Under the pieces are notes generated by a model, which was not told where the DNA came from, made no database searches, and saw only the letters and a program-made list of their open reading frames with translations. From Ferruginibacter sp. (GTDB lineage Bacteria; Bacteroidota; Bacteroidia; Chitinophagales; Chitinophagaceae), in NCBI GenBank assembly GCA_017983695.1, contig JAGOAX010000017.1:16759-58138 (forward strand): DNA of 41,380 bases, written 5' to 3'. Within the stretch, counting starts at the first letter, position 1; the number at the start of each line of letters is the position of its first letter. The translations under genes and the position numbers were made by a program. This document shows, piece after piece, positions 6,940-17,318 of this stretch.

Positions 6940-8937
6940 CTATTTAAGTATTACGGCTGCTAACGCCGGAAGGTGGAGGTTTATTTCATATTGCCCCGTC
7001 TTTTTATCCACCAATGTACAGGCTATTTCCGGGTTAAACACATCGCCTGTTCCCCAGTACTTTTTTTCATCGCTGTTAAACAGTTCTTTCCATTCTGTTT
7101 TGCCATAAGCGTATAATTTCCAGTTGTTATGTACAACCGGTGTCATGTTTAAAATTATAAGCACATCATCTTTCTTCTTTTTGCCTTTTCTGCGAAATAC
7201 CATTATCGATTCGTTACGGTGGTTAAGGTCAACCCATTCAAAACCGGCATTATCAAACTGCAGCTCATGCAATGCCGGTTCATCTCTGTATAAACGATTC
7301 AGGTCTTTAATACATTCCTGCATCATTTTATGGCAGTCAAACTCTAACAACTCCCAGCTTAATTCGCTTTTATAATTCCACTCTGTGGTTTGTGCAAACT
7401 CATTACCCATAAACAACAGTTTTGCACCAGGGTGCGTAAACATGTAAGTATATAACAAACGCAGGTTGCTGAATTTCTGCCACTCATCTCCCGGCATTTT
7501 GTATATCATGGGGCTTTTACCATGTACCACTTCATCGTGGCTTAGTGGCAGCATAAAATTTTCATCATAAAAATACATCATGCTGAATGTAAATTTATTT
7601 TGATAATGAGAGCGGAACAGCGGATCCATTTTAAAATAATCCAGTGTATCATGCATCCAGCCCATCATCCATTTCATACCAAATCCTAAACCGCCTTCAG
7701 TTGTAGGCTTGCTTATTTTTGGCCAGTCGGTAGATTCTTCTGCTATAGTCTGTACATCGGGAAAATCCCTGTAAATAGTTTCATTAAAATGTTTTACAAA
7801 TTCTATGGCTTCTAAATTTCCATTGCTGCCAAATGCATTGGGTTCCCACTCTCCTGCTTTTCTTGAATAATCTAACCGTAAAATAGAACTTACTGCATCA
7901 ACACGAATACCATCAATATGAAATTTATCGAACCAATACCTGCCGCTACTGATTAAAAAAGATTTTACTTCGCCCCTGCTGTAATTAAAAATATAACTGT
8001 TCCAGTCGGGATGAAATCCTTTACGCATATCTGCATACTCATAGGTATGTGTACCATCAAACATAAACAGGCCATGTGCATCGTAAGGAAAATGCGATGG
8101 CACCCAGTCCAGCACCACACCAATATCATTCTGGTGAAAAGCATCAACCATGGCCATAAAATCTTCGGGTGTACCAAAACGGGATGTGGCTGCAAAATAT
8201 CCTGTACCCTGATAACCCCAGCTACCATCAAAAGGATGTTCCATTACAGGCATCAGCTCCACATGCGTAAAGCCCATTTCTTTTACATAAGGCACCAGCC
8301 TTTCTGTTATTTGCTGGTAACTGTTTAAACTTTCTTCATCATTTTTTACCGGCCGCATCCAGCTTGCCAAATGCACTTCATACACACTCCATGCTGCATC
8401 CAGTGCATTATTCTTTTTCCTTTTCTTCATCCATGCCGCATCATCCCATTTTTTAGTGATCTCCCAGGCAATAGATGCAGTATTAGGCCTTACTTCCCAA
8501 TAGTTGGCATACGGATCACCTTTATCCAGTACCATACCTTTATAACCTATAATACGGTATTTATAAGCTTCGCCTTTTTTAAAATGAGGAATAAATCCTT
8601 CCCATATACCGGAACCGTCATGCCTTACATATAAATCATGTGCTACCGGGTTCCAGGCATTAAAATCTCCAATTACACTTACAGCAGTAGCGTTAGGTGC
8701 CCATACTGAAAAATAAAACCCATCGGTATTCAATACACTTAAACGATGGCTGCCAAATTTTGTATAAGCATTGTATAATGTACCGTTTTGGTAATTCCTG
8801 ATATCCTCATCGGTAAACAGCGAATAACTCCATACCGGTTTTGTACTGTCAACAAAATGTTGTTCTTCGTATTTAAGTGGGGCTTTCATTTTTGTAGTTA
8901 GTTTCTTTTTTGCCGCTGAAGAATTTGATGTTGCCAT
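6940..8937 (-). CDS. glgB: 1,4-alpha-glucan branching enzyme
   Basis: Cytoplasmic GH13 enzyme that introduces alpha-1,6 branches into glycogen. Order: a short basic N-terminal extension, a CBM48 domain at about residues 55-150 (FSVWAPNATAVSVIGDFNAW), the catalytic barrel with DWVPSHF, nucleophile Asp347 in DGIRVDAVSS, the acid Glu in TIAEEST (about 400) and PLSHDEVVHGK (about 465), then the all-beta C-terminal domain. The length of 665 residues is normal. The DAVSSILRLDY segment separates it from glycogen-debranching relatives. It is 27 bases ahead of the TPR gene and divergent from the beta-barrel gene at 9089; the other glycogen genes are 3.8 kb away. Confidence 0.95.
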   Translation of the reverse strand: MATSNSSAAKKKLTTKMKAPLKYEEQHFVDSTKPVWSYSLFTDEDIRNYQNGTLYNAYTKFGSHRLSVLNTDGFYFSVWAPNATAVSVIGDFNAWNPVAHDLYVRHDGSGIWEGFIPHFKKGEAYKYRIIGYKGMVLDKGDPYANYWEVRPNTASIAWEITKKWDDAAWMKKRKKNNALDAAWSVYEVHLASWMRPVKNDEESLNSYQQITERLVPYVKEMGFTHVELMPVMEHPFDGSWGYQGTGYFAATSRFGTPEDFMAMVDAFHQNDIGVVLDWVPSHFPYDAHGLFMFDGTHTYEYADMRKGFHPDWNSYIFNYSRGEVKSFLISSGRYWFDKFHIDGIRVDAVSSILRLDYSRKAGEWEPNAFGSNGNLEAIEFVKHFNETIYRDFPDVQTIAEESTDWPKISKPTTEGGLGFGMKWMMGWMHDTLDYFKMDPLFRSHYQNKFTFSMMYFYDENFMLPLSHDEVVHGKSPMIYKMPGDEWQKFSNLRLLYTYMFTHPGAKLLFMGNEFAQTTEWNYKSELSWELLEFDCHKMMQECIKDLNRLYRDEPALHELQFDNAGFEWVDLNHRNESIMVFRRKGKKKKDDVLIILNMTPVVHNNWKLYAYGKTEWKELFNSDEKKYWGTGDVFNPEIACTLVDKKTGQYEINLHLPALAAVILK

Positions 8938-9088
8938 TTATGGAATATAATTAATGATGAACTGCTGTGAGGTTATTTTTGCTTTAACGTAAATTTAAGA
9001 ATACTAATCAAGGATTTTACAATTATTATATCGAGTTTTAACAGGTATTTTAGTTATAGCCATAAAAAACATTACCAACCCCCTACTC

Positions 9089-11893
9089 ATGCACAAACTA
9101 ACTGCAGTATTATTGGCCTTTTTCTGCCTTTCACTGCCTGCTTTTTCACAAACTGTTTCTGTATCAGGTTCTATTAAAGATGCAACAGATAAAAAAGGAG
9201 TAAAAAATGCCGTTGTAGCATTGATTCGCCAAAAGGATTCTGTATTGTATAAATTTACACGAACAGATGGCGAAGGAAATTTTTCGATGAAGAATATAAA
9301 GCCGGGCAGTTATAATTTATTAACTACCCACCCAATTTATGCCGATTATGTAGACAGTATTGGTGTAAATGAAATAAATACCAACCTGGGCTTAATTTCT
9401 CTTATTAATAAAAGTACGCTGCTGCAGGAAGTAATTGTAAAAAGTGGCAGCCCTATTCGTATAAAAGGCGATACGACAATATACACTGCAGATAGTTTTA
9501 AAGTAAAGGATGGCGCCAGTGTGGAAGACCTGCTGCGTAAAATGCCCGGCTTTCAGGTAGGTAAAGATGGACAATTAAAAGCGCAGGGAGAAACAGTAAA
9601 AAATGTATTGGTTGATGGTGAAGAATTTTTTGGTAACGACCCGGGAATGGTATTAAAGAACCTGCAGGCAAATACTGTGCAGGAGGTGCAAGTATATGAT
9701 AAAAAAAGTGAGCAGGCTGCATTTACTGGTATAGATGACGGTGTAAGAGAAAAAACAGTAAACCTAAAACTTAAAGCCAATAAAAAACAAGGCTATTTTG
9801 GTAAAGCCGAAGCCGGAGGTGGTACACCGGATAATTACAACAACAGTGTAATGCTGAATGCATTTAGGGGAAAGAGAAAGCTCAGCGCCTATGGTTTTAT
9901 GAGTAATACAGGCCGTACCGACCTTGGCTGGCAGGATAGTGAAAAATTTGGTGGAGGAGAAATGGATGGTATGACAACCGGTGTTACTGAAGATGGTGGC
10001 ATGTGGATGAGCTACAACAGTAATGGTGAAGACAGTTATTATAATGGCCGCAACGGTATACCAAAAAACTGGAACGGAGGTCTGCACTACAGCAATAAAT
10101 ACAAAGGCGACAGCCTGAATATAAACGGGAGCTACCGTTACGCAAAAGTAAATGCACCGGGTTTTAGCCAAACGTTTAGTAAAACCTTTTTACCCGATAG
10201 CAGCTGGAGTAATAACAGCAATGCTTCATCTACCAATACCAAAGAAAGACATAATTTAAGTTTTACATTAGAAAGTAAATTAGACAGCAATAACACTTTA
10301 AAGTTTGTAAACAGGGCCAGCACCAACAACAATAACAGCAGCAGTAATTATTATGAGGAAAGCCTTACCAATCAAAACAATTTTATAAATAATAGTACCC
10401 GTAAAACCAATACCGTAAGCGATGGCCAAAAATACCAGGGTACTCTTACCTGGAACCATAAATTTAAAAAAGCAAGGCGTACATTTTCTGCAACCGGCGA
10501 TGTAAACATAAGCCATACCGACAGTAAAATATTTTTATACTCCCTCAACAATTTTTACAAAGGCATTGCCATTACAAGAAGAGACACCATAGATCAAAAA
10601 ACGTTAAATAATGCAGATGCTAAAACCTTTTCTGCAACTTTTGCATATACAGAACCATTATCAAAATCATTATCGCTTGGTATTACTTACAGTGCCAACA
10701 TAAACAACAGCAGCAATAACAGAACAGTATTAAACAAAGATGGTTTTGGTGATTATGCAACAAAGATAGATTCACTGAGCAATAATTTTGATTTTAACAG
10801 GCTGGTACATCGACCGGGCCTTTCATTAAGGATAGTTAAAAAAAGAATTTCAGGAGGTATTGGTACAGCAGTAGCATTTAATAATTTTAAACAAAATAAT
10901 ATCAGCAAAGGCATAAAGCAGGATTATAATTTCACAAATTTTTTTCCCAGTGCAAATGTGCAGTTAAAACTTAAAGGCAATAAAAACCTCAGACTAAACT
11001 ATAATGGTAATGCACAGGCACCAAGCCTGCAGCAATTGCAGCCCATTGTTGACAACAGTAACCCACTTAGCATTTTTGTTGGCAATGGAGACCTTAAGCA
11101 ATCTTTTACCAACAATTTTTCGGGCAATTTTAGCTGGAGCAAACCATTAAGTGATAACTCTATCTGGAGTTACTTTAATTACAGTACTACCAACAATGCT
11201 TTTACGCAGTTTAACAGTATTGATTCACTCGGCAGGAATGTTTACCAAACTGTGAATGTAAATGGCAATAAAAATTTTAATGGCGACTTTAATTATAATT
11301 TCCCCATTGGCAGTGGCAAGAAAAAAATACAGATGAGTGTTGGCCCTACCGTACAGTTTAGAAGGAATATCGATTTTATCAACGGCTTTAAAAATATAAA
11401 CAATACTTACTCGTATGGTATCAATATCCAGTTTTATAAATACGTAGAAGATAAATTTGATTTTAATGCAGGCCCCAGCTTCAACTATAACCACTCCACT
11501 TCTTCAATAAACCTTGCATCAAATACCGATTACTGGAGCATAGGCGGTTGGGGACAGGCTTCTGTATTTTTAAAAAAGGGCCTTTCCATTAACAGCAATG
11601 TAAATTTTAATTTCCGTCAAAAAGACCCAAGGCTTACCAGCAACAATAATTTTACAAGATGGAATGCAGATATTAAAAAGTATGTGTACAAAAAAGAGCT
11701 GAGCCTTAAATTCAGTGTAAATGATATCTTAAACCAGAACCGTGGTTATGAAAATAATTTCAGTACGTATAAATTTACAGAAAGCTATTTCAATGTACTT
11801 AAAAGATACTGGCTGCTTACATTTACCTGGGAATTTACACATAACAAAAAACAAGCCGCTGCACCTGCCGCAACTGTTGAACCAATAAAATAA
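9089..11893 (+). CDS. Outer-membrane beta-barrel protein with carboxypeptidase-regulatory-like N-terminus
   Basis: TonB-dependent-receptor-like outer-membrane protein. Signal peptide 1-20 (ending AFSQ), carboxypeptidase D regulatory-like beta-sandwich about 22-100 (SGSIKDATDKKGVKNAVVALI, KPGSYNLLTTHP), plug-like region about 120-215 (DGASVEDLLRKMPGFQV, VKNVLVDGEEFFGNDPGMVLKNLQANTVQEVQVYD), then a long Asn/Ser-rich barrel ending near 915. The PGF-x-V plus VLVDGEEFFG pattern is that of the Bacteroidota beta-barrel family usually found beside GLPGLI proteins, not of SusC. No SusD follows, so glycan import is not implied despite the sugar genes around it. It ends with an Ala/Pro-rich tail. The GLPGLI gene starts 6 bases later. 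Confidence 0.88.
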   Translation: MHKLTAVLLAFFCLSLPAFSQTVSVSGSIKDATDKKGVKNAVVALIRQKDSVLYKFTRTDGEGNFSMKNIKPGSYNLLTTHPIYADYVDSIGVNEINTNLGLISLINKSTLLQEVIVKSGSPIRIKGDTTIYTADSFKVKDGASVEDLLRKMPGFQVGKDGQLKAQGETVKNVLVDGEEFFGNDPGMVLKNLQANTVQEVQVYDKKSEQAAFTGIDDGVREKTVNLKLKANKKQGYFGKAEAGGGTPDNYNNSVMLNAFRGKRKLSAYGFMSNTGRTDLGWQDSEKFGGGEMDGMTTGVTEDGGMWMSYNSNGEDSYYNGRNGIPKNWNGGLHYSNKYKGDSLNINGSYRYAKVNAPGFSQTFSKTFLPDSSWSNNSNASSTNTKERHNLSFTLESKLDSNNTLKFVNRASTNNNNSSSNYYEESLTNQNNFINNSTRKTNTVSDGQKYQGTLTWNHKFKKARRTFSATGDVNISHTDSKIFLYSLNNFYKGIAITRRDTIDQKTLNNADAKTFSATFAYTEPLSKSLSLGITYSANINNSSNNRTVLNKDGFGDYATKIDSLSNNFDFNRLVHRPGLSLRIVKKRISGGIGTAVAFNNFKQNNISKGIKQDYNFTNFFPSANVQLKLKGNKNLRLNYNGNAQAPSLQQLQPIVDNSNPLSIFVGNGDLKQSFTNNFSGNFSWSKPLSDNSIWSYFNYSTTNNAFTQFNSIDSLGRNVYQTVNVNGNKNFNGDFNYNFPIGSGKKKIQMSVGPTVQFRRNIDFINGFKNINNTYSYGINIQFYKYVEDKFDFNAGPSFNYNHSTSSINLASNTDYWSIGGWGQASVFLKKGLSINSNVNFNFRQKDPRLTSNNNFTRWNADIKKYVYKKELSLKFSVNDILNQNRGYENNFSTYKFTESYFNVLKRYWLLTFTWEFTHNKKQAAAPAATVEPIK

Positions 11894-11899
11894 ACAACC

Positions 11900-12664
11900 A
11901 TGAAAAAAATATTCTTATCTGCATTTTTGTTTACTGCTACTGGTTTTATGCTTCAAGCACAGCCAACATTTATTGATAAGGCCAGTATTGAATTTGAAGT
12001 AAAAGTGAACAATCATAAAAGTTTTGACAGCTGGTTTGACAATAATGAAAATGAAACCAGCTGGCAGGAAAATTATAAAAGCAATGTATCAAAGTACACC
12101 GTGAGCTATTATGATTTTACTTTTAGCAATAACAAAAGCATTTATACTTTCAACAGGCTTGATCAAAAAAATAAATCACAGTGGGATACTGATCTTAACT
12201 ACGAAGGTAATACCTGGTATTACGATTTTGATGCAGGTACAGGTGCCTTTAAAAGAAATTTTTGGAGAGATGAATTTAATTTTACCGACAGTATAAAAAA
12301 TATTGACTGGAAATTAGTACCCACAGAAAGCCGTATGATTGCCGGGTTTAATTGCCGCAAAGCCTACACTGTTTTATTTGACAGTGTATATGTATTTGCA
12401 TTTTATACTGATGAAATAACAATCGGTGGCGGCCCCGTTGGCCTGCATGGCTTACCTGGAATGATATTGGGTGTAACAGTACCAAGAATGTACAGCAGCT
12501 GGATTGCCACAAAAGTAAATATTAACGGAGTAGATGAAAAAAAGATCGTAAGTCCTGCAGACAAAAGAAGCAAGACCAAAGATGAAATGTTTAAAAAATT
12601 TATGAAGAGAGCCGAGGAAGATGGTAAATGGATACAAAAAAGTGTTTGGGATTTATTTTTATAA
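11900..12664 (+). CDS. GLPGLI family protein
   Basis: Exported protein of unknown function. The signal peptide covers the first 20 residues (ending LQAQ). The family signature lies in GLHGLPGMILGV at about residue 187. Tyr/Trp-rich segments (WYYDFDAG, SWIATKVN) are typical. It directly follows the beta-barrel gene with a 6-base gap; this pair recurs in Bacteroidota and suggests the two act together at the outer membrane, perhaps in metal or stress handling, although I cannot support a specific role. The pair ends at a strong bidirectional terminator. Confidence 0.87.
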   Translation: MKKIFLSAFLFTATGFMLQAQPTFIDKASIEFEVKVNNHKSFDSWFDNNENETSWQENYKSNVSKYTVSYYDFTFSNNKSIYTFNRLDQKNKSQWDTDLNYEGNTWYYDFDAGTGAFKRNFWRDEFNFTDSIKNIDWKLVPTESRMIAGFNCRKAYTVLFDSVYVFAFYTDEITIGGGPVGLHGLPGMILGVTVPRMYSSWIATKVNINGVDEKKIVSPADKRSKTKDEMFKKFMKRAEEDGKWIQKSVWDLFL

Positions 12665-12699
12665 TTATAAGCCGGAAAATATTGTCCGGCTTATAATTA
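12662..12699. terminator. Bidirectional terminator
   Basis: A 15-bp perfect inverted repeat (TAATTATAAGCCGGA at 12662-12676 against its complement at 12685-12699), with an 8-base loop, between the convergent GLPGLI and cyclomaltodextrinase genes. It starts inside the GLPGLI stop codon. Confidence 0.82.
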
Positions 12700-12707
12700 A
12701 AGTACTG

Positions 12708-14585
12708 CTATTTTAGTAACTCGTACACTACAGTTTGATAACTCCCCAAATTGAAATCTTTTAATTCGCCTGTAGTATTGGTGATGATGTTTTTAAATTT
12801 TGTGAACCCCTTCGTTCTTTCTGCAAACCTGTCAACTGTAATTTTCTTTTCTTCTTTTGCAGTATTTGAAATTACCATTACAGTTTGATTATTATCGTAC
12901 CGGAAGTAAACATATACCCCATTCTGCGGAATAAACTGCATGGTTTTACCTGTTGTAAGTGCAGATGATTTTTTACGAAAGTTCGCCAATGTTTTTACAT
13001 AATTAAAGGCTTCATTTTCCTGCGGTGTTCTTCCTGCTGCGGTAAATTTATTATTCGGGTCCCCTGCCCAGCCGCCCGGAAAATCCAGTCTTACATCCTG
13101 ATCGGTAGGATTTTTAAAATTTTTCATTAAAACTTCATCGCCATAATACAATTGCGGAATGCCACGCATGGTAAGTAACATGGCCATACCCATTTTATAT
13201 TTTGCAAAGTCTTCATTTACCACAGAGTAAAACCTGTTCATATCATGATTATCCAGGAAGATGCAATTATTAAGCGGTTCTTTATAGGCAAAGTCTTCTG
13301 CCAGGGTAAGATATAACTTATTAATCCCTTCGGTCCACCCTGCTGGCTGGTTTAAACTGTTTTGTATGGCAAAACACAAAGGAAAATCAAGAGCTCCCAT
13401 TGCATTATGCTTAAAAGGTATGTCCAGATTATTACGGGCAAAATAAGCATTGGCCATCACATCATTACCCCAGCCTTCAGCAAAAGTGCTTATCGCCGGA
13501 AATTCTTTTAACAATGCGGTGTTTACATTATTTAAAAAACGTTCATCGCAATATTTATAGGTATCAACACGAAATCCATCCAGTCCAAATTCTTCGGTGA
13601 GCCAGATTGCATTTTGAATAAGATATGTTGCCACAAAAGGGTTGGCCAGGTTAAGATCGGGCAGGTGTTTTACAAACCACCCTTTTAACATATTTGAATT
13701 GTCAGTTGTAGATCTGTACGGATCAAACAATGATGCATCCCGGTGACTAGGTGGTGTAAATTCTGGCCACTGGTTGATCCAGTCTTTTGAAGGAGGGTTA
13801 AGGTTGATCCAGTGATAAAGCCCGATATGATTATATACCGCATCATGAATTACTTTTAACCCTTTTGCATGTGCTGCAGCTATCATAGATTTGTAGGCTT
13901 CATTACCGCCGTATCTTTTATCAATCGTATAATGATCGGTAAACCAATACCCGTGAAAGCCGGCTAGATCAAATACATCTTCCCGCATTTTAGGCATATC
14001 ATTTTCCACTAGCGGGGTACACCATACAGCTGTTGCACCAAGGTCTTTTAAATAATCAAGATGGTTAACAATTCCGGCAAGATCTCCGCCATGCCGTGCA
14101 AACTTATTACTGCGGTCACTATCAGTATCCCTTAAATCGGTAAAAGCATCATTGGATGAATCGCCATTACTGAACCTGTCGGGCATTAATAAATAAACAA
14201 AATCTTTTGAGCTTACGCCCTGTGCATAATCTTTTCCCAAATTTTTTCTACGGGGTTTAATTTCAAACTGCACATAATCTGTTGCCCTGAAATTTTTGGG
14301 AATTATTTTTACTATACCAGGTTTGGTACCCAGTGCAATGGTAATATCAACAAAGGCATAATCTTCTTTTTCGGCCTTGGTAACTTTAGTTACAGTTATA
14401 CCGGGATAATTAATGGTATAACCATCTGCATTGCCAATAGCATCGCCACTAAGCATCAGTTGAATCTTATTCATTTTCATGCCCGCCCACCAATTAGCAG
14501 GAATACATTTATAGGCATCGTTGTATTGGGCAAAACTTATTAGTGTGGCACATAATAGCACAAAGGAGAATACTGTTTTTTTCAT
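12708..14585 (-). CDS. Periplasmic GH13 alpha-glucanase, cyclomaltodextrinase/neopullulanase (SusA-like)
   Basis: Exported enzyme predicted to cleave cyclodextrins, maltodextrins or pullulan to small sugars. Signal peptide 1-19, then an N-terminal beta-sandwich of the cyclomaltodextrinase type (IPANWWAGMKMNKIQLML, about 28-110), the GH13 barrel with HDAVYNH (247-253), nucleophile Asp341 in GFRVDTYK, acid Glu370 in TFAEGW and Asp448 in FLDNHD, and a C-terminal beta domain. It follows the sugar transporter with a 7-base gap, so products can be taken up by the partner transporter. Exact substrate is not determinable. Confidence 0.88.
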   Translation of the reverse strand: MKKTVFSFVLLCATLISFAQYNDAYKCIPANWWAGMKMNKIQLMLSGDAIGNADGYTINYPGITVTKVTKAEKEDYAFVDITIALGTKPGIVKIIPKNFRATDYVQFEIKPRRKNLGKDYAQGVSSKDFVYLLMPDRFSNGDSSNDAFTDLRDTDSDRSNKFARHGGDLAGIVNHLDYLKDLGATAVWCTPLVENDMPKMREDVFDLAGFHGYWFTDHYTIDKRYGGNEAYKSMIAAAHAKGLKVIHDAVYNHIGLYHWINLNPPSKDWINQWPEFTPPSHRDASLFDPYRSTTDNSNMLKGWFVKHLPDLNLANPFVATYLIQNAIWLTEEFGLDGFRVDTYKYCDERFLNNVNTALLKEFPAISTFAEGWGNDVMANAYFARNNLDIPFKHNAMGALDFPLCFAIQNSLNQPAGWTEGINKLYLTLAEDFAYKEPLNNCIFLDNHDMNRFYSVVNEDFAKYKMGMAMLLTMRGIPQLYYGDEVLMKNFKNPTDQDVRLDFPGGWAGDPNNKFTAAGRTPQENEAFNYVKTLANFRKKSSALTTGKTMQFIPQNGVYVYFRYDNNQTVMVISNTAKEEKKITVDRFAERTKGFTKFKNIITNTTGELKDFNLGSYQTVVYELLK

Positions 14586-14592
14586 AACAATT

Positions 14593-15924
14593 TTATTTTT
14601 CTTCTTTAATAAAGAAATAACAGATTACGGCAGCAATTATCATTAAACCACCGCCAGACATCACAGCAGAGAGCATATTATTATTAAATACGTACTTCAT
14701 TAATGAGGGATATATAAATACTGCAATAATTTCGGGGAGTACTATAAAAAAATTAAAGATACCCATATAAATACCGACTTTGCCTTTTGGCAATACCCCA
14801 CTAAGCATGGCATAAGGCATACTTAAAATACTGGCCCATGCAATACCCACGCCTGTCATAGATCCGTAAAGCATGTATTTATTTTTTACAAACGCAACAC
14901 TAATAAGGCCAATGGCACCTGCAAGAAGGCATAAGGAGTGTGTAACCCTTCTTCCTAACTTATTAGCTATTGAGGGTAATATAAATGAAAAGCAAAAGGT
15001 AACGATACTGTAATAAGCTAAAGTTAACCCGGCAAAATCTTTTCCATCTCCAAATGCCTGGTCGGTATTGCTGGTGGCACCAAAAATATTGTATGCTACA
15101 CACAAAGAGTAATAAAACCACATAAGGAATAATCCCGGCCATGTAAAAAATTGAACCAAAGAAATAATTTTCATCTTCTTTGGCATATTGGTGATAGCAG
15201 CAATAATTTCTTTAATCCCGCCTTCACCTGTTTTATTTTGAGCCAACTCTTCTTCCGTTGGCGGATATTCTTTTGTTGTAAACACAGTATACAATACTGC
15301 AGTAATAAAAAAGAATGCGCCGATGTAAAAAGAGAATTTTACATTATCTGCAATGACCCCTTTTGCTGCGATATTATTTACACTAAAAATATTTCTTAAA
15401 ATCCACGGTAATGAGGAGGCAATCATCCCTCCCAAACCAATCATCAAACCCTGCATTATAAAGCCTTTATTCACCTGGCTGTCGGGTAATTTATCCACCA
15501 CAAAGGCCCTGAAGGGTTCCATACTTACATTACCAAAAACATCAAGCACCCAAAGTAAACCGGCGGCCATCCACAATGCACTGCTATGCGGCATAATGAG
15601 TAATGCAATAGAACTTAAAATAGCGCCCAATAAAAAATAAGGCCTTCTTCTGCCTAATTTAGGATGCCAGGTTCTGTCGCTTAAATAACCAATTATGGGT
15701 TGAACAATCAGACCTGTAAGTGGTGCTGCTAAAAAAAGATAAGGAATTTTATCAGCATCTGCACCCAGGTTATCATAAATAACACCCATATTGGCTCGCT
15801 GCAAATCCCAACCAAACTGGATACCAAAAAAGCCAACACTCATATTGATGATCTCTGTTATTGGCAGGCGTGGTTTTGTTTCATTGGTTAAATTATCAAA
15901 AGTAGTTGGGGTTTTATTAGACAT
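14593..15924 (-). CDS. MFS sugar transporter, SLC45 family (maltose/oligosaccharide type)
   Basis: Inner-membrane permease with about twelve membrane segments. The N-terminal block FGIQFGWDLQRANMGVIYDNLGAD, the LSDRTWHPKLGRRRPYFLLG loop (about 85-105) and DVFGNVSMEPFRAFVVDKLP are characteristic of the SLC45-like sugar:H+ symporters that in Bacteroidota usually sit beside alpha-glucan genes. Its position, 7 bases ahead of the cyclomaltodextrinase and 116 bases behind glgC, points to maltose or maltodextrin uptake for glycogen synthesis. The terminator between glgC and this gene suggests partial separation from glgC transcription. Confidence 0.85.
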   Translation of the reverse strand: MSNKTPTTFDNLTNETKPRLPITEIINMSVGFFGIQFGWDLQRANMGVIYDNLGADADKIPYLFLAAPLTGLIVQPIIGYLSDRTWHPKLGRRRPYFLLGAILSSIALLIMPHSSALWMAAGLLWVLDVFGNVSMEPFRAFVVDKLPDSQVNKGFIMQGLMIGLGGMIASSLPWILRNIFSVNNIAAKGVIADNVKFSFYIGAFFFITAVLYTVFTTKEYPPTEEELAQNKTGEGGIKEIIAAITNMPKKMKIISLVQFFTWPGLFLMWFYYSLCVAYNIFGATSNTDQAFGDGKDFAGLTLAYYSIVTFCFSFILPSIANKLGRRVTHSLCLLAGAIGLISVAFVKNKYMLYGSMTGVGIAWASILSMPYAMLSGVLPKGKVGIYMGIFNFFIVLPEIIAVFIYPSLMKYVFNNNMLSAVMSGGGLMIIAAVICYFFIKEEK

Positions 15925-15983
15925 AGCAACCGTTTAAGAGTTATCGTTAATTGTGTACAAAATACACATTTTTAAAATACTGC

Positions 15984-16013
15984 AAAAAAAAACATCCTTA
16001 AAAAGGATGTTTT
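15984..16013 (-). terminator. Terminator after glgC
   Basis: AAAACATCCTT (15989-15999) pairs with AAGGATGTTTT (16003-16013) around AAA. Read on the minus strand, a run of eight or nine T follows the stem. It lies 28 bases after the glgC stop, ahead of the transporter gene. Confidence 0.82.
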
Positions 16014-16040
16014 ATAAAAATATCTTAGTTGAAAAGAATG

Positions 16041-17318
16041 CTAAATCACAAAGCCATCTGGTAAAACTGCGCCTTTTTTTAACACTACTATTCCATCTTT
16101 TACAGTATACAAAGAATGATCTGCATCCGGCAGGTGGCTGCCGCCGTTAATACGTACATCATTTCCTATACGGCAGTTTTTATCAATAATTACATTCTTA
16201 ATATAGCACCTGTCGCCAATACCAAGTTTAGGAATACTTCTATCCCTGTTATGAGCAATTTCTTCCAGTGTTTCGTAAAAATCGCTACCCATCATATAGC
16301 AGCTTACTACTGTTGAACCACCACCAATACGGCTTCGTATACCAATAACACTGTTTTCAATACGGCTGGCATGTATAATACATCCCTCGGCAATTAAAGT
16401 CTGTTCCAATGTGGTACCGCTTATTTTTGCCGGTGGCAGCATCCTTGCCCTGCTGTACACAACATTTTTGTTATCAAATAAATTAAACAATGGTATTTCC
16501 AGTGTTAATGCCAGGTTGGCTTCAAAGAAGGAATAGATATTCCCGATATCGGTCCAGTATCCTTCATATTGATAGCTGATTACTTTATGAGTAGCAATAG
16601 AACTCGGAATGATCTCTTTTCCAAAGTCTGTGGCATCTTTCTTTTCTTCCAGTAAAAAATCGAATAAGGTTTTACGGTTAAAAATATAGATACCCATTGA
16701 TGCTAAATAATTTCTACCCTGCCGTTGCATCTCACCCCCGGTATCGCTTACCCAGTCGGGCAATAATTCCTTTTTAGGTTTTTCTATAAAAGAAGTGATC
16801 AGGCTTTCATCATCTGATTTTAATATCCCAAACTCAGGTGCTTCCCTTTCGCCTACCGGGATGGTAGCAATGGTAATATCAGCTCCCTGCGCCGCATGGT
16901 TATCAATCATTTTACCAAAATCCATCTGGTATAACTGGTCGCCGCTTAATATCAATACATAATCAAACTCGTTGTTACCAATATGTTTCAGCGATTGCCT
17001 TACAGCATCAGCCGTTCCCTGGAACCAGCCCAAACTATCCGGTGTTTGTTCTGCCGCCAGGATATCAACAAAACCCTTACTGAAAGCACTAAACTGATAG
17101 GTGTTTTTAATATGCTTATTCAATGATGCTGAATTGTATTGTGTTAATACAAACATTCTGTTGATGCTTGAGTTAATACAATTTGAAATAGGAATATCTA
17201 CCAAACGGTATTTACCTGCAATGGGTACAGCAGGTTTGCTACGGGTTGACGTTAGGGGATAAAGACGTGAGCCTGCACCTCCACCAAGGATTACAGCTAC
17301 TACTGATTTTGTGTCCAT
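16041..17318 (-). CDS. glgC: Glucose-1-phosphate adenylyltransferase
   Basis: Makes ADP-glucose from glucose-1-phosphate and ATP, the committed step of bacterial glycogen synthesis. The nucleotidyltransferase domain shows ILGGGAGSRLYPLT and KPAVPIAGKYRLVD (residues 10-40), the SGDQLYQMDF metal-binding loop and the FIEKPK substrate loop; the C-terminal part, from about 300, is a left-handed beta-helix with hexapeptide-like repeats (IENSVIGIRSRIG, IIDKNCRIGNDVRING). Length 425 is normal. Allosteric control is usual in the family; the basic N-terminal effector-site region is present but I cannot predict the activator. Lies 151 bases after glgA on the same strand. Confidence 0.95.
   Translation of the reverse strand: MDTKSVVAVILGGGAGSRLYPLTSTRSKPAVPIAGKYRLVDIPISNCINSSINRMFVLTQYNSASLNKHIKNTYQFSAFSKGFVDILAAEQTPDSLGWFQGTADAVRQSLKHIGNNEFDYVLILSGDQLYQMDFGKMIDNHAAQGADITIATIPVGEREAPEFGILKSDDESLITSFIEKPKKELLPDWVSDTGGEMQRQGRNYLASMGIYIFNRKTLFDFLLEEKKDATDFGKEIIPSSIATHKVISYQYEGYWTDIGNIYSFFEANLALTLEIPLFNLFDNKNVVYSRARMLPPAKISGTTLEQTLIAEGCIIHASRIENSVIGIRSRIGGGSTVVSCYMMGSDFYETLEEIAHNRDRSIPKLGIGDRCYIKNVIIDKNCRIGNDVRINGGSHLPDADHSLYTVKDGIVVLKKGAVLPDGFVI

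Noticed and set aside
8974..8981. TATTTTTG as a promoter of the beta-barrel gene
   Set aside because: Matches the -7 consensus but is over 100 bases from the start, without a -33 TTG; too weak to list.
9089..11893. SusC-type glycan importer
   Set aside because: No SusD gene follows; the plug motifs and the adjacent GLPGLI gene fit the other beta-barrel family.
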